From Pseudomonas rubra (GTDB lineage Bacteria > Pseudomonadota > Gammaproteobacteria > Pseudomonadales > Pseudomonadaceae): 64,000 nucleotides of DNA. Shown one piece after another: positions 53,732 through 62,111 of the stretch. The notes beneath the pieces are model-generated. The model had not been told where the DNA came from. It saw only the letters and a list, made by a program, of their open reading frames with translations, and did not search any database. Position numbers and translations under genes: made by a program. The stretch is from assembly GCF_028656935.1 (NCBI RefSeq), contig NZ_JAMDGZ010000002.1, positions 124,001 to 188,000 on the forward strand, written 5' to 3'. Positions within the stretch are counted from its first letter, which is position 1. The number at the start of each line of letters is the position of its first letter.

Positions 53732-53737
53732 ACGGCC

Positions 53738-54166
53738 TCAGCCTTGCAAGCGTTCCAGCGCCGCCTGCAACGTAGCCGGCAACTGCGCCGGCCGCCCTGA
53801 CTCGCGCTCGACGAACACCTGCACCACCTTGCCGGCCGCGCACGGCTGCCCGTCCTCGACCCGCAACAGCGCCAACTGGTACTCCACCGAGCTGCCTGCC
53901 AAGCGTGCTACTCGCAGGCCTACCTCAAGAGTGTCGGGGAACGCTGACAAGGCAAAGAAGTCCGCTGCCGAACTGACCACAAAACCGGCGACCTCACCCT
54001 CCTGCAGGTCCAGCCCGGCCTGCTGCAGCAGGTACGCCTGGATAGCGGTGTCGAAGTAGGCATAGACCGTAGCACCAGCGATATGGCCATTGGGGTCGCT
54101 GTCCTGCCAGCGCGTGAGGATCGGATGCAGGTAGGGATAGTCTTGGCGTTGAGGGAGTTCGGACAT
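53738..54166 (-). CDS. Acyl-CoA thioesterase (4HBT hotdog family)
   Basis: A 142-residue hotdog thioesterase with the 4-hydroxybenzoyl-CoA thioesterase signature TRWQDSDPNGHIAGATVYAYFD at residues about 18-39, including the catalytic Asp. The substrate is unknown. I chose ATG 54166; a longer open frame exists upstream but lacks similarity. It converges with the response regulator gene with a gap of six bases. Confidence 0.86.
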   Translation of the reverse strand: MSELPQRQDYPYLHPILTRWQDSDPNGHIAGATVYAYFDTAIQAYLLQQAGLDLQEGEVAGFVVSSAADFFALSAFPDTLEVGLRVARLAGSSVEYQLALLRVEDGQPCAAGKVVQVFVERESGRPAQLPATLQAALERLQG

Positions 54167-54224
54167 GGTAGGCCTGTGAAAAGCGAGGAAGAATGCGAAG
54201 CTTCCCACAAACGCTACAGAAGCC

Positions 54225-54252
54225 CTATAGTTGCAATCAACTATAGTTTGCA
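54225..54252 (+). promoter_or_regulatory. Direct repeats upstream of the toxin-antitoxin genes
   Basis: CTATAGTTGCA (54225) and CTATAGTTTGCA (54241) are near-identical direct repeats, 16 bases apart, 18-45 bases before the antitoxin start. Antitoxins commonly autoregulate through such repeats. The site is a candidate operator. Confidence 0.45.
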
Positions 54253-54269
54253 TAGCATGGATCGACCTC

Positions 54270-54728
54270 ATGAAGCAGAGACATTCACCAATGCCAACTC
54301 ATAACGTGGACCACGCCAAGCTCAGCAAGATGGTCGAGACAGGCTGCATCAACGCCACGCATATCGTGGGGCAAGCGGGGGGATGGGCAATTCAGGTTTC
54401 TGCCCGTGACCAGGAGCACATCCTCACCGCGCAACGCAGCGGCAATGTTCGGCTGTTTAAAAAACTCGAGACCCTGGTGAGCTATCTTCAGGCACTGGGT
54501 ATTGATTACTTCAAGGTCGACACTTCCGGCTACAACCCTGAAACACTGCAAACCTATCAAAGACCTGATCGTGCCCAGGCACTCAAAACTGCCCATGAAG
54601 CGGCGGCGTACGATGCCTGGTTCAATGCACAAGTCGAAGCCAGTCTCCAGGACCCTGCTCCGTCAATCGAGGATGATGAGGCTCGCCGCTTGTTCGCAGC
54701 ACGCCGCACCACACTGAAGTCTCAATGA
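54270..54728 (+). CDS. Antitoxin of a ParDE/RelBE-like module (stability determinant)
   Basis: An antitoxin of about 152 residues (145 if ATG 54291 is used). The N-terminal 75 residues (ATHIVGQAGGWAIQVSARDQ, RLFKKLETLVSYLQALG) form a separate domain. The C-terminal part has the AAYDAWFNAQVEASLQDPAP and DDEARRLFAARR pattern of stability-determinant antitoxins that neutralise ParE/RelE-fold toxins. The gene overlaps the toxin start as ATGA. It appears intact although the toxin gene is broken. Confidence 0.82.
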   Translation: MKQRHSPMPTHNVDHAKLSKMVETGCINATHIVGQAGGWAIQVSARDQEHILTAQRSGNVRLFKKLETLVSYLQALGIDYFKVDTSGYNPETLQTYQRPDRAQALKTAHEAAAYDAWFNAQVEASLQDPAPSIEDDEARRLFAARRTTLKSQ

Positions 54729-54998
54729 GACTGGTGTGGCGAGCCATGGCCCTGAGCGACCGCGAACAGATCATGGACCATATCGCAGCCGACAATCCGA
54801 ATGCGGCAATTGTGCTGGACGAGGCTTTCGAAACCAAAGCCCAACAAGCGCGACACTCCCCCAACTATCTACAAAGCAGGGAGATATCCCGGTACGCATG
54901 AAATCGTGGTTCGTCCCAACTACGTGATGGTCTATCGCGTGGTAGAAGACTGCGTCGAGGTAATCCGGGTGCTGCACGCCAGACAACAATGGCCCTGA
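54725..54998 (+). pseudogene. ParE/RelE-type toxin, frameshifted
   Basis: From ATG 54725 the frame reads MRLVWRAMALSDREQIMDHI and continues through AFETKAQQARHSP, then leaves the family and stops at 54899-54901. In the next frame the family pattern resumes at once: TIYKAGRYPGTHEIVVRPNY, then YRVVEDCVEVIRVLHARQQW and P, ending at 54998. Removing one C from the CCCCC run at 54858-54862 restores a complete protein of about 90 residues. The break is therefore a single-base insertion in a homopolymer. It may be real inactivation, a phase-variable state or a sequencing error. Confidence 0.85.
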
Positions 54999-55018
54999 TT
55001 TAACAAACCGTCAGAAAG

Positions 55019-55047
55019 CAAAAGGCCGCCCCAGAGGGCGGCCTTTT
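55019..55047. terminator. Bidirectional terminator between the toxin gene and pckA
   Basis: AAAAGGCCGCC pairs with GGGCGGCCTTTT around a 5-base loop, with A-runs and T-runs on either side. It ends pckA on the minus strand and the toxin-antitoxin operon on the plus strand. Confidence 0.92.
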
Positions 55048-55065
55048 GTTTGCGCGGGCTTTAGC

Positions 55066-56607
55066 TTACAGCTGTGGGCCAGCGGCCTTGATGGCGTCGG
55101 AAACTTCAAACTTCTTGAAGTTCTCGATGAACAGGCCAGCCAGGGCTTTTGCAGCTTCATCGTACGCAGCCTTGTCAGCCCAGGTGTTGCGTGGGTTGAG
55201 CAAGTTGGTTTCAACGCCCGGTACGGCCAGTGGCACGTCGAGGTTGATGATGTCCAGGTGTTCGGTCTCGGTGCCGATCAGGGCGCCGCTCTGGATCGCT
55301 GCGATCACCGCGCGGGTGGTCGGAATGTTGAAGCGCTTGCCAACGCCGTAGCCGCCACCGGTCCAACCGGTGTTGACCAGGTAGACCTTGGAGTTGAAGC
55401 CCTTGATGCGCTTGATCAGCAGCTCAGCATACTCGCCAGCCGGGCGCGGGAAGAACGGTGCGCCAAAGCAGGTGGAGAAGGTCGACTTAATGCCGCTGCC
55501 CGAACCCATTTCGGTCGAACCGACCAAGGCGGTGTAACCGGACAGGAAGTGGTAGGCCGCCTGTTCGTTGTTCAGGATCGACACTGGCGGCAGTACGCCA
55601 GTCAGGTCGCAGGTCAGGAAGATGACCGCGTTAGGCTCGCCACCGAGGTTCTGTTCCGAACGCTTGGCAACGTGCTCCAGCGGGTAGGCCGCGCGGCTGT
55701 TCTGGGTCAGGCTGACATCGGCGTAGTCGGCGTGCTTGGCATCGTCGATGATGACGTTTTCCAGTACCGCACCGTGCTTGATGGCTTTCCAGATGACCGG
55801 CTCGTTCTTCTCCGACAGGTCGATGCACTTGGCGTAGCAGCCGCCTTCGATGTTGAAGACAACGCCTTCACCCCAACCGTGCTCGTCGTCGCCGATCAGG
55901 TAGCGGCTTTCGTCAGCCGACAGGGTGGTCTTGCCAGTGCCCGACAGACCGAAGAACAGGGTCACGTCGCCTTCTTCGCCGATGTTGGCGGCGCAGTGCA
56001 TTGGCAGCACGTCGGCAGCAGGCAGCAGGAAGTTCTGCACCGAGAACATGGCTTTCTTCATTTCACCGGCGTAACGCATACCGGCGATCAGCACTTTCTT
56101 CTGGGCGAAGTTGAGGATCACGCAACCATCGGAGTTGGTGCCGTCACGCTCAGGCACGCATTCGAAGTTGGCGACGTTGAGCACTTGCCACTCACCGCGG
56201 TCAGCAGGGTTGTACTGCGCCGGGTTGATGAACAGGCAACGGCCGAACAGGTTCTGCCAGGCAGTCTGGGTGGTCATCTTGACCGGCAGGTAGTGCTCTT
56301 GGGCAGCACCTACGTGAACGTAGGAAACGAAGTGCTCCTGGGCGTTGTTGAACGCCTCGACGCGGTCCCACAGGGCATCGAACTTGTCGGCCGGGAACTT
56401 GCGGTTGATCGGGCCCCAGGCGATGGCGTCCTGAGTGGACGGCTCTTCGACGATGAAACGGTCAACCGGCGAACGACCGGTACGGTGACCCGTTTTCACG
56501 ACCAGCGCGCCGGTGTCGGCCAGCTCGCCCTCACCGCGTTTCAGCGCTTCTTTTACCAGCTCATCGACGCTCAGGTCGGTGTACACGGTGTTGTTGGCTT
56601 GCGTCAT
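55066..56607 (-). CDS. pckA: Phosphoenolpyruvate carboxykinase (ATP)
   Basis: Gluconeogenic enzyme converting oxaloacetate plus ATP to PEP and CO2. The 513-residue product has the kinase P-loop GLSGTGKT at 220-227 and [13 protein letters not shown] near the N-terminus. The downstream [20 protein letters not shown] segment supplies metal ligands. I chose ATG 56607; an extended frame upstream lacks similarity. It is monocistronic, with a bidirectional terminator below and an inverted-repeat operator candidate 42 bases upstream of the start. Confidence 0.97.
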   Translation of the reverse strand: MTQANNTVYTDLSVDELVKEALKRGEGELADTGALVVKTGHRTGRSPVDRFIVEEPSTQDAIAWGPINRKFPADKFDALWDRVEAFNNAQEHFVSYVHVGAAQEHYLPVKMTTQTAWQNLFGRCLFINPAQYNPADRGEWQVLNVANFECVPERDGTNSDGCVILNFAQKKVLIAGMRYAGEMKKAMFSVQNFLLPAADVLPMHCAANIGEEGDVTLFFGLSGTGKTTLSADESRYLIGDDEHGWGEGVVFNIEGGCYAKCIDLSEKNEPVIWKAIKHGAVLENVIIDDAKHADYADVSLTQNSRAAYPLEHVAKRSEQNLGGEPNAVIFLTCDLTGVLPPVSILNNEQAAYHFLSGYTALVGSTEMGSGSGIKSTFSTCFGAPFFPRPAGEYAELLIKRIKGFNSKVYLVNTGWTGGGYGVGKRFNIPTTRAVIAAIQSGALIGTETEHLDIINLDVPLAVPGVETNLLNPRNTWADKAAYDEAAKALAGLFIENFKKFEVSDAIKAAGPQL

Positions 56608-56649
56608 GAGATTCCCCATCCGGCCTGCGGCCGAGTGCTCCAAACGTTT

Positions 56650-56676
56650 TGTAGTAGATCTTTTCGAACTACTACA
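56650..56676. promoter_or_regulatory. Inverted repeat in the pckA leader, candidate RccR operator
   Basis: TGTAGTAG and CTACTACA form a perfect 8-base inverted repeat separated by 11 bases (TGTAGT-N15-ACTACA). It lies between the pckA start and its presumed promoter. In P. fluorescens the RpiR-type regulator RccR is reported to control pckA; I recall a TGTAGT/ACTACA-type site but cannot verify it here. Confidence 0.55.
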
Positions 56677-56786
56677 GCGAAAAAAGTGGCCGGATTATGC
56701 CAGAAACGCCCAAAAAAAGTAGGGCCCTCCTGTCAGAACACCCGGTTTACGGCGTTAGACAGGAGATTTACCTGTGGTGAAACGTT

Positions 56787-57689
56787 TTAGTGCCGAGTAT
56801 CTGACGGTGTGTCTACTCCGCCACCGGCGAACAATTGCCTGACATCGTTGGCATCGAACAGGTAACGCTGGTTGCAAAACTGGCAATCGACCTCGATCGC
56901 CCCACCATGCTCATCGACCAGCACCAGCGCGTCATCTTCGCCAAGACTGACCAACGCATTGCCGGAACGCTCACGCGAGCAACTGCAGCGAAAGTGCATC
57001 GGATGGATGTCGAACAAGCGCACGGCATCTTCGTGATACAGGCGATGCAGCACCGTTTCGTTGTCCAGGCCGAGCAGTTCTTCCGTTTTCAGGGTCTTGG
57101 CCAGGGCGGTGACATGGTTCCAGCTTTCTTCACGCTCCTCGCTGTCCTTCTGGCGGTCGGCGGGCAACTGCTGCACCAGCAGGCCACGGGCACGCAGGCC
57201 ATCAGCCTTCAGTGAGATGTGCGTGTTGATCTGCTGCGACATATTGAAATAGGTGGTGAAGCAGTCGGACAGGTTGTCACCGTCGAGGTCGACGATGCCC
57301 TGGTAACGCTTGCCCTCGGTCGGGAACACAGAAAACACCAGGCTGCCTTCGGGCATCAGCCCGCTAAGCGTAGCGTCGTCGCTGACCATGGCTTCATCAT
57401 AGCGTGCCAGGCCACGGATCTCGCGCTCGCTGGTGCACTCGACGGTCAGCAGCGACACCGGCCCTGTGGACTTGGCCTGGAGGATCAGCAGGCCATCGAA
57501 CTTCAGCGTACCCACCAGCAGCGCGGCTGCCGCCATCAGCTCGCCGAGCAGCTGTGCGACAGGCTGCGGGTAAGGATGCTTGGCCAGCACTTCAGCGTAG
57601 CTGCGCTCCAGCCCGACCATTTCACCGCGTACATCGCGGTCGTCGAAGAGAAAGCGTTGGGTGTAGTCGGTATCTGGCAAATCGGACAT
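56787..57689 (-). CDS. hslO: Redox-activated chaperone Hsp33
   Basis: Cytoplasmic holdase activated by oxidation and unfolding. The 300-residue product carries the four zinc-binding cysteines C235, C237 (CSC), C269 and C272 (CQFC) near the C-terminus, all present. The N-terminal domain has the usual [18 protein letters not shown] segment. It lies 63 bases downstream of hslR in the same direction, the common hslRO arrangement. Confidence 0.97.
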   Translation of the reverse strand: MSDLPDTDYTQRFLFDDRDVRGEMVGLERSYAEVLAKHPYPQPVAQLLGELMAAAALLVGTLKFDGLLILQAKSTGPVSLLTVECTSEREIRGLARYDEAMVSDDATLSGLMPEGSLVFSVFPTEGKRYQGIVDLDGDNLSDCFTTYFNMSQQINTHISLKADGLRARGLLVQQLPADRQKDSEEREESWNHVTALAKTLKTEELLGLDNETVLHRLYHEDAVRLFDIHPMHFRCSCSRERSGNALVSLGEDDALVLVDEHGGAIEVDCQFCNQRYLFDANDVRQLFAGGGVDTPSDTRH

Positions 57690-57752
57690 GGGGTTCAGGC
57701 TTTCGCGTAAATGGGTTAATGGCGCCTAGTTTATCAGTGCGTCCCGTGCCCG

Positions 57753-58154
57753 TTAACCGGCACTGCCGTGAAACTGGTGGAGTTGGCGCCGCTGCTTCTT
57801 GGTTGGCCGACCATCGGTCATCACGCCCAATTCGCCTGCCTTGCGCAGGGCCGCTGCCTTCTCACGGCGCGCAATACTTTCAGCAGTTTCTTCGTACAAG
57901 GCTTGGGCCTCGGGCGCACCACGGCGCACCACCGACAGCGCCCTGACCACCACCGTGCGCTCATCAAAGCCAGTGCGCAAGACGAACTCATCGCCCACCC
58001 GCGGTTCCTTGCCCGGCTTGCAACGCTCCCCCCGGCAATGCACCTTGCCGCTTTCAATGGCTGCCTTGGCCAGCGCCCGGGTCTTATAGAAGCGCGCCGC
58101 CCATAGCCACTTGTCCAAGCGAACCTTGTCGTCCTCTTCCGGCTTTTGTGCCAT
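57753..58154 (-). CDS. hslR: Heat-shock protein 15 (S4-domain ribosome-rescue factor)
   Basis: RNA-binding protein of 133 residues that recognises stalled 50S subunits carrying nascent chains. The N-terminal S4 motif is VRLDKWLWAARFYKTRALAK and AIESGKVHCRGERCKPG. The basic C-terminal tail (RPTKKQRRQL) is typical. It precedes hslO. Confidence 0.95.
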   Translation of the reverse strand: MAQKPEEDDKVRLDKWLWAARFYKTRALAKAAIESGKVHCRGERCKPGKEPRVGDEFVLRTGFDERTVVVRALSVVRRGAPEAQALYEETAESIARREKAAALRKAGELGVMTDGRPTKKQRRQLHQFHGSAG

Positions 58155-58297
58155 GACATTTCCCCACTTATTTTGGTAAAGAGAACTGTACTACCGTATC
58201 TGGCGGATGCAAAAAACACGCGGCGTGCTTACAGTTCACCGACCTGTCGTTCACGCCCGCTTCGGTGCCTGACGACTTACTACGCTGGTTGAGCATT

Positions 58298-58780
58298 TTG
58301 AAGACATTTGACCATTTGACCGTGATCGGCCTGCGCGAGTGGGTGGCCCTGCCGGACCTTGGCCTGGCCGGCCTGCGGGCCAAGATCGACACCGGTGCCA
58401 GCACCTCGAGCCTGCACGCCACCGAAGTCGAACCCTTCGAGCGCAATGGCCAGCCGTGGGTGCGTTTCAACGCCCATCTGGGTTCGGTGGTACAACTGCG
58501 TCACCGGCGCTGCGAGGCGCCGCTGGTGACCATGAAAACCATCAAGAGCTCCAACGGCCAGGCCCAGACCCGCTACGTGATCCGCACGCCGCTGGCGTTG
58601 GGTGACCGGGTGTGGGAGGTGGAGTTCACCCTGGCCTGTCGCAAAGCCATGCGTTACCGCCTGTTGCTCGGTTCCAAAGCCCTGATCCATGGCCAGTTGG
58701 TGGTCAACCCGGGGCTCAAGTACGTTCAGGACAAGCCGGCGTTCCCGGCCACTATCACTCCCTCCACAGGTGTTGCATGA
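58298..58780 (+). CDS. rimB: RimK-associated aspartyl protease-fold protein (RimB)
   Basis: A 160-residue protein of the DUF785 'ATP-dependent zinc protease' family, a retropepsin-like fold with the catalytic DTGAST triad in [15 protein letters not shown]. In P. fluorescens RimB works with RimK in controlled glutamylation of ribosomal protein S6. I chose the TTG start at 58298, which begins just before the conserved [23 protein letters not shown] at 58265 is a longer alternative. It is coupled to rimK by ATGA. No rimA homologue is evident next to it. Confidence 0.88.
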   Translation: MKTFDHLTVIGLREWVALPDLGLAGLRAKIDTGASTSSLHATEVEPFERNGQPWVRFNAHLGSVVQLRHRRCEAPLVTMKTIKSSNGQAQTRYVIRTPLALGDRVWEVEFTLACRKAMRYRLLLGSKALIHGQLVVNPGLKYVQDKPAFPATITPSTGVA

Positions 58781-59682
58781 AGATCGCCGTGCTGTCGCGA
58801 AACCCGCGTCTGTATTCCACTCGTCGCCTGGTCGAAGCCGGTACCGAACGAGGCCATGAGGTGGTTGTGATCGACACCCTGCGCGCCTATATGAACATTG
58901 CCAGCCACAAGCCGCAGATCCACTACCGTGGCAAGCCGCTGGAAAACTTCGACGCCGTGATCCCGCGGATTGGCGCGTCGGTGACCTTCTATGGCTGCGC
59001 CGTGCTGCGCCAGTTCGAAATGATGGGGGTCTTCCCGCTCAACGAATCAGTGGCCATTGCCCGTTCGCGGGACAAGCTGCGTTCGCTGCAGTTGCTGTCG
59101 CGCCGGGGCATCGGTTTGCCGGTCACAGGCTTTGCCCACTCGCCGGACGACATCCCCGACCTGATCCAGATGGTCAATGGCGCCCCGCTGGTGATCAAGG
59201 TACTCGAAGGCACCCAGGGCATCGGCGTGGTCTTGTGCGAGACCACCAAGGCCGCCGAGTCGGTGATCGAGGCATTCATGGGCCTGAAGCAGAACATCAT
59301 GGTTCAGGAATACATCAAGGAAGCCGGCGGCGCCGACATCCGCTGCTTTGTGGTCGGCGACAAGGTCATCGCCTCAATGAAGCGTCAGGCCAAGCCCGGC
59401 GAGTTTCGCTCCAACCTGCACCGTGGCGGCAGCGCCAGCCTGATCAAGATCACCCCGGAAGAGCGCATGACCGCCATCCGTGCGGCCAAGGTCATGGGCC
59501 TGAGCGTGGCCGGGGTGGATATCCTGCGTTCCAATCACGGCCCGCTGGTCATGGAGGTGAACTCCTCGCCGGGCCTGGAAGGTATCGAGGTCACCACCGG
59601 CAAGAACGTCGCCGGGATGATCATCGAACACCTGGAGAAGAACGGCGGGCCGAACCTGACCCGCACCAAGGGCAAAGGCTAG
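58777..59682 (+). CDS. rimK: Ribosomal protein S6 glutamate ligase
   Basis: ATP-grasp ligase that adds glutamates to the C-terminus of ribosomal protein S6. The 301-residue length is exactly typical. Landmarks include [39 protein letters not shown], the ATP-binding [17 protein letters not shown] and the metal-binding [14 protein letters not shown]. It starts in the rimB stop (ATGA) and converges with envZ. Confidence 0.96.
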   Translation: MKIAVLSRNPRLYSTRRLVEAGTERGHEVVVIDTLRAYMNIASHKPQIHYRGKPLENFDAVIPRIGASVTFYGCAVLRQFEMMGVFPLNESVAIARSRDKLRSLQLLSRRGIGLPVTGFAHSPDDIPDLIQMVNGAPLVIKVLEGTQGIGVVLCETTKAAESVIEAFMGLKQNIMVQEYIKEAGGADIRCFVVGDKVIASMKRQAKPGEFRSNLHRGGSASLIKITPEERMTAIRAAKVMGLSVAGVDILRSNHGPLVMEVNSSPGLEGIEVTTGKNVAGMIIEHLEKNGGPNLTRTKGKG

Positions 59683-59685
59683 CCG

Positions 59686-60999
59686 CTAGACAGCGTCACG
59701 CGGCAGCATCAGGCCTAACGGCAGCCGCACCCGCGCTTCCAGGCCGCCACCTGAACGGTTGCGCAACTGCACATTGCCACCGTGCTGGGCGGCGATCCGC
59801 TTGACGATCGCCAGGCCCAGCCCGGTGCCCTTGCCGCTACGGGCACGGTCGCCGCGAATGAACGGGTTGAAGATGCCTTCCAGTTCACCCGGGTCGATCC
59901 CGGCACCACGGTCCAGCACGCTGAGCACCACATAGGGTGCACCATTCTCTCCAGACACATAGGCAGCGACCTCAACGCCCTTGCCGGCGTGATACAGGGC
60001 GTTGCCGATCAGGTTGTTGAGCAACCGCTTGAGCGAGACCCGGCGCAGCGGGAAGGGCGGGATCGGCTCCAGGCACAAGCGCACCTGCTCCTCGGGCTGG
60101 TTGAACGGCGCCACCACTTCACGCACCAGCTCGCTGAAGTCGATCTCTTCGACCGGCTCGTCGCGACCGTCGCGAATGAAGGCCAGGAACTGGTCGAGGA
60201 TCGCGTCCATGTCTTCGATGTCGCGGACCATGTCGTCGGTCAGGTCGCTTTCGTTGGGCAGCAGCGACAATGACAGGCGCAAGCGTGTCAGCGGTGTGCG
60301 CAGGTCATGGGATACCCCGGCGAGCATCAGTTCACGCTCGCGGCCGGCTTGCTCGACGTCCTCGGCCATCTGGTTGAAAGCGCGGTACACCTCGGTCATC
60401 TCGCTTGGCGTATCGCTGACCGGTAGTCGCACGCTGCGCCCCTGACCCAGTTGCCGGGCGGCGAACACCAGGCGCTTGAGCGGTTGGTTGAGCTGACGCA
60501 CGAAGATCCACGCCGAGGCGGTGGACAACAGGCCGATGGCCAGGAACCAGCCCAGCACGCTCCAGATCTTCTGCCCACGCAGCGGATGCGGATACAACGG
60601 CACCTTCAGCCAGCCGTCGCCCAGGCTCGGTGCCCGCACCCACAAGGCCGGCGGCGCATGCACGCGCAGGCGCACCTCGGTGTCGGCGCCAAGCTCGGCC
60701 TGCATCTGGCGCTGGTAGATCTCGCTGTAGGGCCAATGCTGCTCACCCTCGGGAACGCCGGAGCCGACCACGCGGATCAAGCCTGCCGCCTCGGCGATCT
60801 TGTCGCGGTCGGACTCATCGGCAGCCCAGTAGGCGCGCAGGGTCAATGCCACGCCGTGGCTGTACTGCCGGTCAACCAGCACGTCCTCGTTCATCAGCAG
60901 GTACACCAGGGTCAGGGCCTTGGAGAACAGCACGACGATCAGCACCAACCAAAGGGTGCGGGCGAAGAAACTTTGCGGGAACCACAGGGGCGTTTTCAT
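59686..60999 (-). CDS. envZ: EnvZ-type sensor histidine kinase (AmgS-like)
   Basis: Inner-membrane kinase of 437 residues. Transmembrane helices lie at about 12-35 and 150-170 around a short periplasmic domain. HAMP follows, then the dimerisation helix with H231 in AGVSHDLRTPLTRLRLSLSL. The ATPase domain has NLIGNALYH and GTGLGLAIVKRIA. It is paired with the upstream ompR. The same locus in P. aeruginosa is AmgS, which senses envelope damage by misfolded proteins. The 127-base gap to ompR contains a terminator-like hairpin. Confidence 0.94.
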   Translation of the reverse strand: MKTPLWFPQSFFARTLWLVLIVVLFSKALTLVYLLMNEDVLVDRQYSHGVALTLRAYWAADESDRDKIAEAAGLIRVVGSGVPEGEQHWPYSEIYQRQMQAELGADTEVRLRVHAPPALWVRAPSLGDGWLKVPLYPHPLRGQKIWSVLGWFLAIGLLSTASAWIFVRQLNQPLKRLVFAARQLGQGRSVRLPVSDTPSEMTEVYRAFNQMAEDVEQAGRERELMLAGVSHDLRTPLTRLRLSLSLLPNESDLTDDMVRDIEDMDAILDQFLAFIRDGRDEPVEEIDFSELVREVVAPFNQPEEQVRLCLEPIPPFPLRRVSLKRLLNNLIGNALYHAGKGVEVAAYVSGENGAPYVVLSVLDRGAGIDPGELEGIFNPFIRGDRARSGKGTGLGLAIVKRIAAQHGGNVQLRNRSGGGLEARVRLPLGLMLPRDAV

Positions 61000-61064
61000 C
61001 GACTACGGCTACACACTATGCGGGAACGAGCGGGGCTCGCAGGCTTTGCAAAGCGCTGCACAGG

Positions 61065-61095
61065 CAAAAACAGGGCAACCCGAAGGCCTGCCCTG
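61065..61095 (-). terminator. Terminator or attenuator between ompR and envZ
   Basis: On the minus strand CAGGGCA pairs with TGCCCTG around an 11-base loop and is followed by TTTTTG, an intrinsic-terminator layout. It lies 32-62 bases past the ompR stop and 66 bases before envZ. It should reduce read-through and lower EnvZ relative to OmpR. Confidence 0.65.
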
Positions 61096-61126
61096 CTGAC
61101 GGTGAGCTACTGCTGCAAACGAAACA

Positions 61127-61870
61127 TCACTTGCCGGCATTGCCATCCGGCACGAACACATAACCAACGCCCCAGACAGTCTGGATGTAACGCGGCTTGG
61201 ACGGGTCGGGCTCGATCATCCGGCGCAGGCGCGAGATCTGTACGTCGATGGAGCGCTCCAAGGCGTCCCACTCGCGGCCACGGGCCAGGTTCATCAGCTT
61301 GTCGCGGGTCAACGGCTCACGGGCGTGCATGACCAGCGCCTTGAGCACGGCGAACTCACCGGTGGTGAGCATGTGCACTTCCTCGCCACGCTTGAGTTCG
61401 CGGGTGGCCAGCGACAGCTCGTAGTCGCCGAAAGTGACGGTTTCGTCCTCGCTACCCGGAGCACCCGGCACTGCCGGCGCCTGGCGACGCAGCACGGCCT
61501 TGACCCGGGCCATCAGTTCGTCGGGGTTGAAAGGCTTGGCCAGGTAATCGTCGGCGCCCAGCTCCAGGCCCTTGATGCGGCTCAGCTCGTCGCCCTTGGC
61601 GGTGAGCATGATGATCGGGATCTGGTTGTTGGCGGCGCGCAGGCGGCGGCAGGCGGTCAGGCCATCTTCGCCCGGCAGCATCAGGTCGAGCACCACCAGG
61701 TTGAAGACTTCACGGGCCAGCAGGCGATCCATCTGTTCGGTGTTGGGTACTGCACGGGCACGATAACCCTTGCTGGTGAAGAATCGTTCCAGCAGGCTGC
61801 TCAGGCCCGGGTCGTCGTCGACGATAAGAATTTTTTCGCCTTCGGCGTTTTGTGCAGTAGTGCTGCTCAT
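61127..61870 (-). CDS. ompR: OmpR-type response regulator (AmgR-like)
   Basis: A 247-residue winged-helix regulator. The receiver domain has phospho-acceptor D62 in VVLDLMLPGEDG and lysine in YLAKPF. The C-terminal DNA-binding domain contains LTTGEFAVLKALVMHAREPL and RLRRMIEPDPSKPRYIQTV. I chose ATG 61870, with AGGAGC upstream. It lies first in ompR-envZ and is divergent from tex. P. aeruginosa AmgR, the equivalent at this locus, controls the response to aminoglycoside-induced membrane stress. Confidence 0.96.
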   Translation of the reverse strand: MSSTTAQNAEGEKILIVDDDPGLSSLLERFFTSKGYRARAVPNTEQMDRLLAREVFNLVVLDLMLPGEDGLTACRRLRAANNQIPIIMLTAKGDELSRIKGLELGADDYLAKPFNPDELMARVKAVLRRQAPAVPGAPGSEDETVTFGDYELSLATRELKRGEEVHMLTTGEFAVLKALVMHAREPLTRDKLMNLARGREWDALERSIDVQISRLRRMIEPDPSKPRYIQTVWGVGYVFVPDGNAGK

Positions 61871-62111
61871 GGATAGCTCCTCTAATCTCGGCACGCATTA
61901 TGGCTTAGCCACCAGTGGCCGTGCCGTGTGCATTGTTAGCAGATTTTTCCCAGGGTGCCAGTATTGCCAGGCCGACGACTGGCCCGCAGCTATCACCGCA
62001 AGCCGGACGCGCTGGGTATAATGCGCCGCTTTCAGCCAGCGCCGCATCGACCACAAGCGCTCTACAGCGCCCGCCCGCGGCCTTTGTATTCACAATTTGT
62101 CAGGTGGTTTT

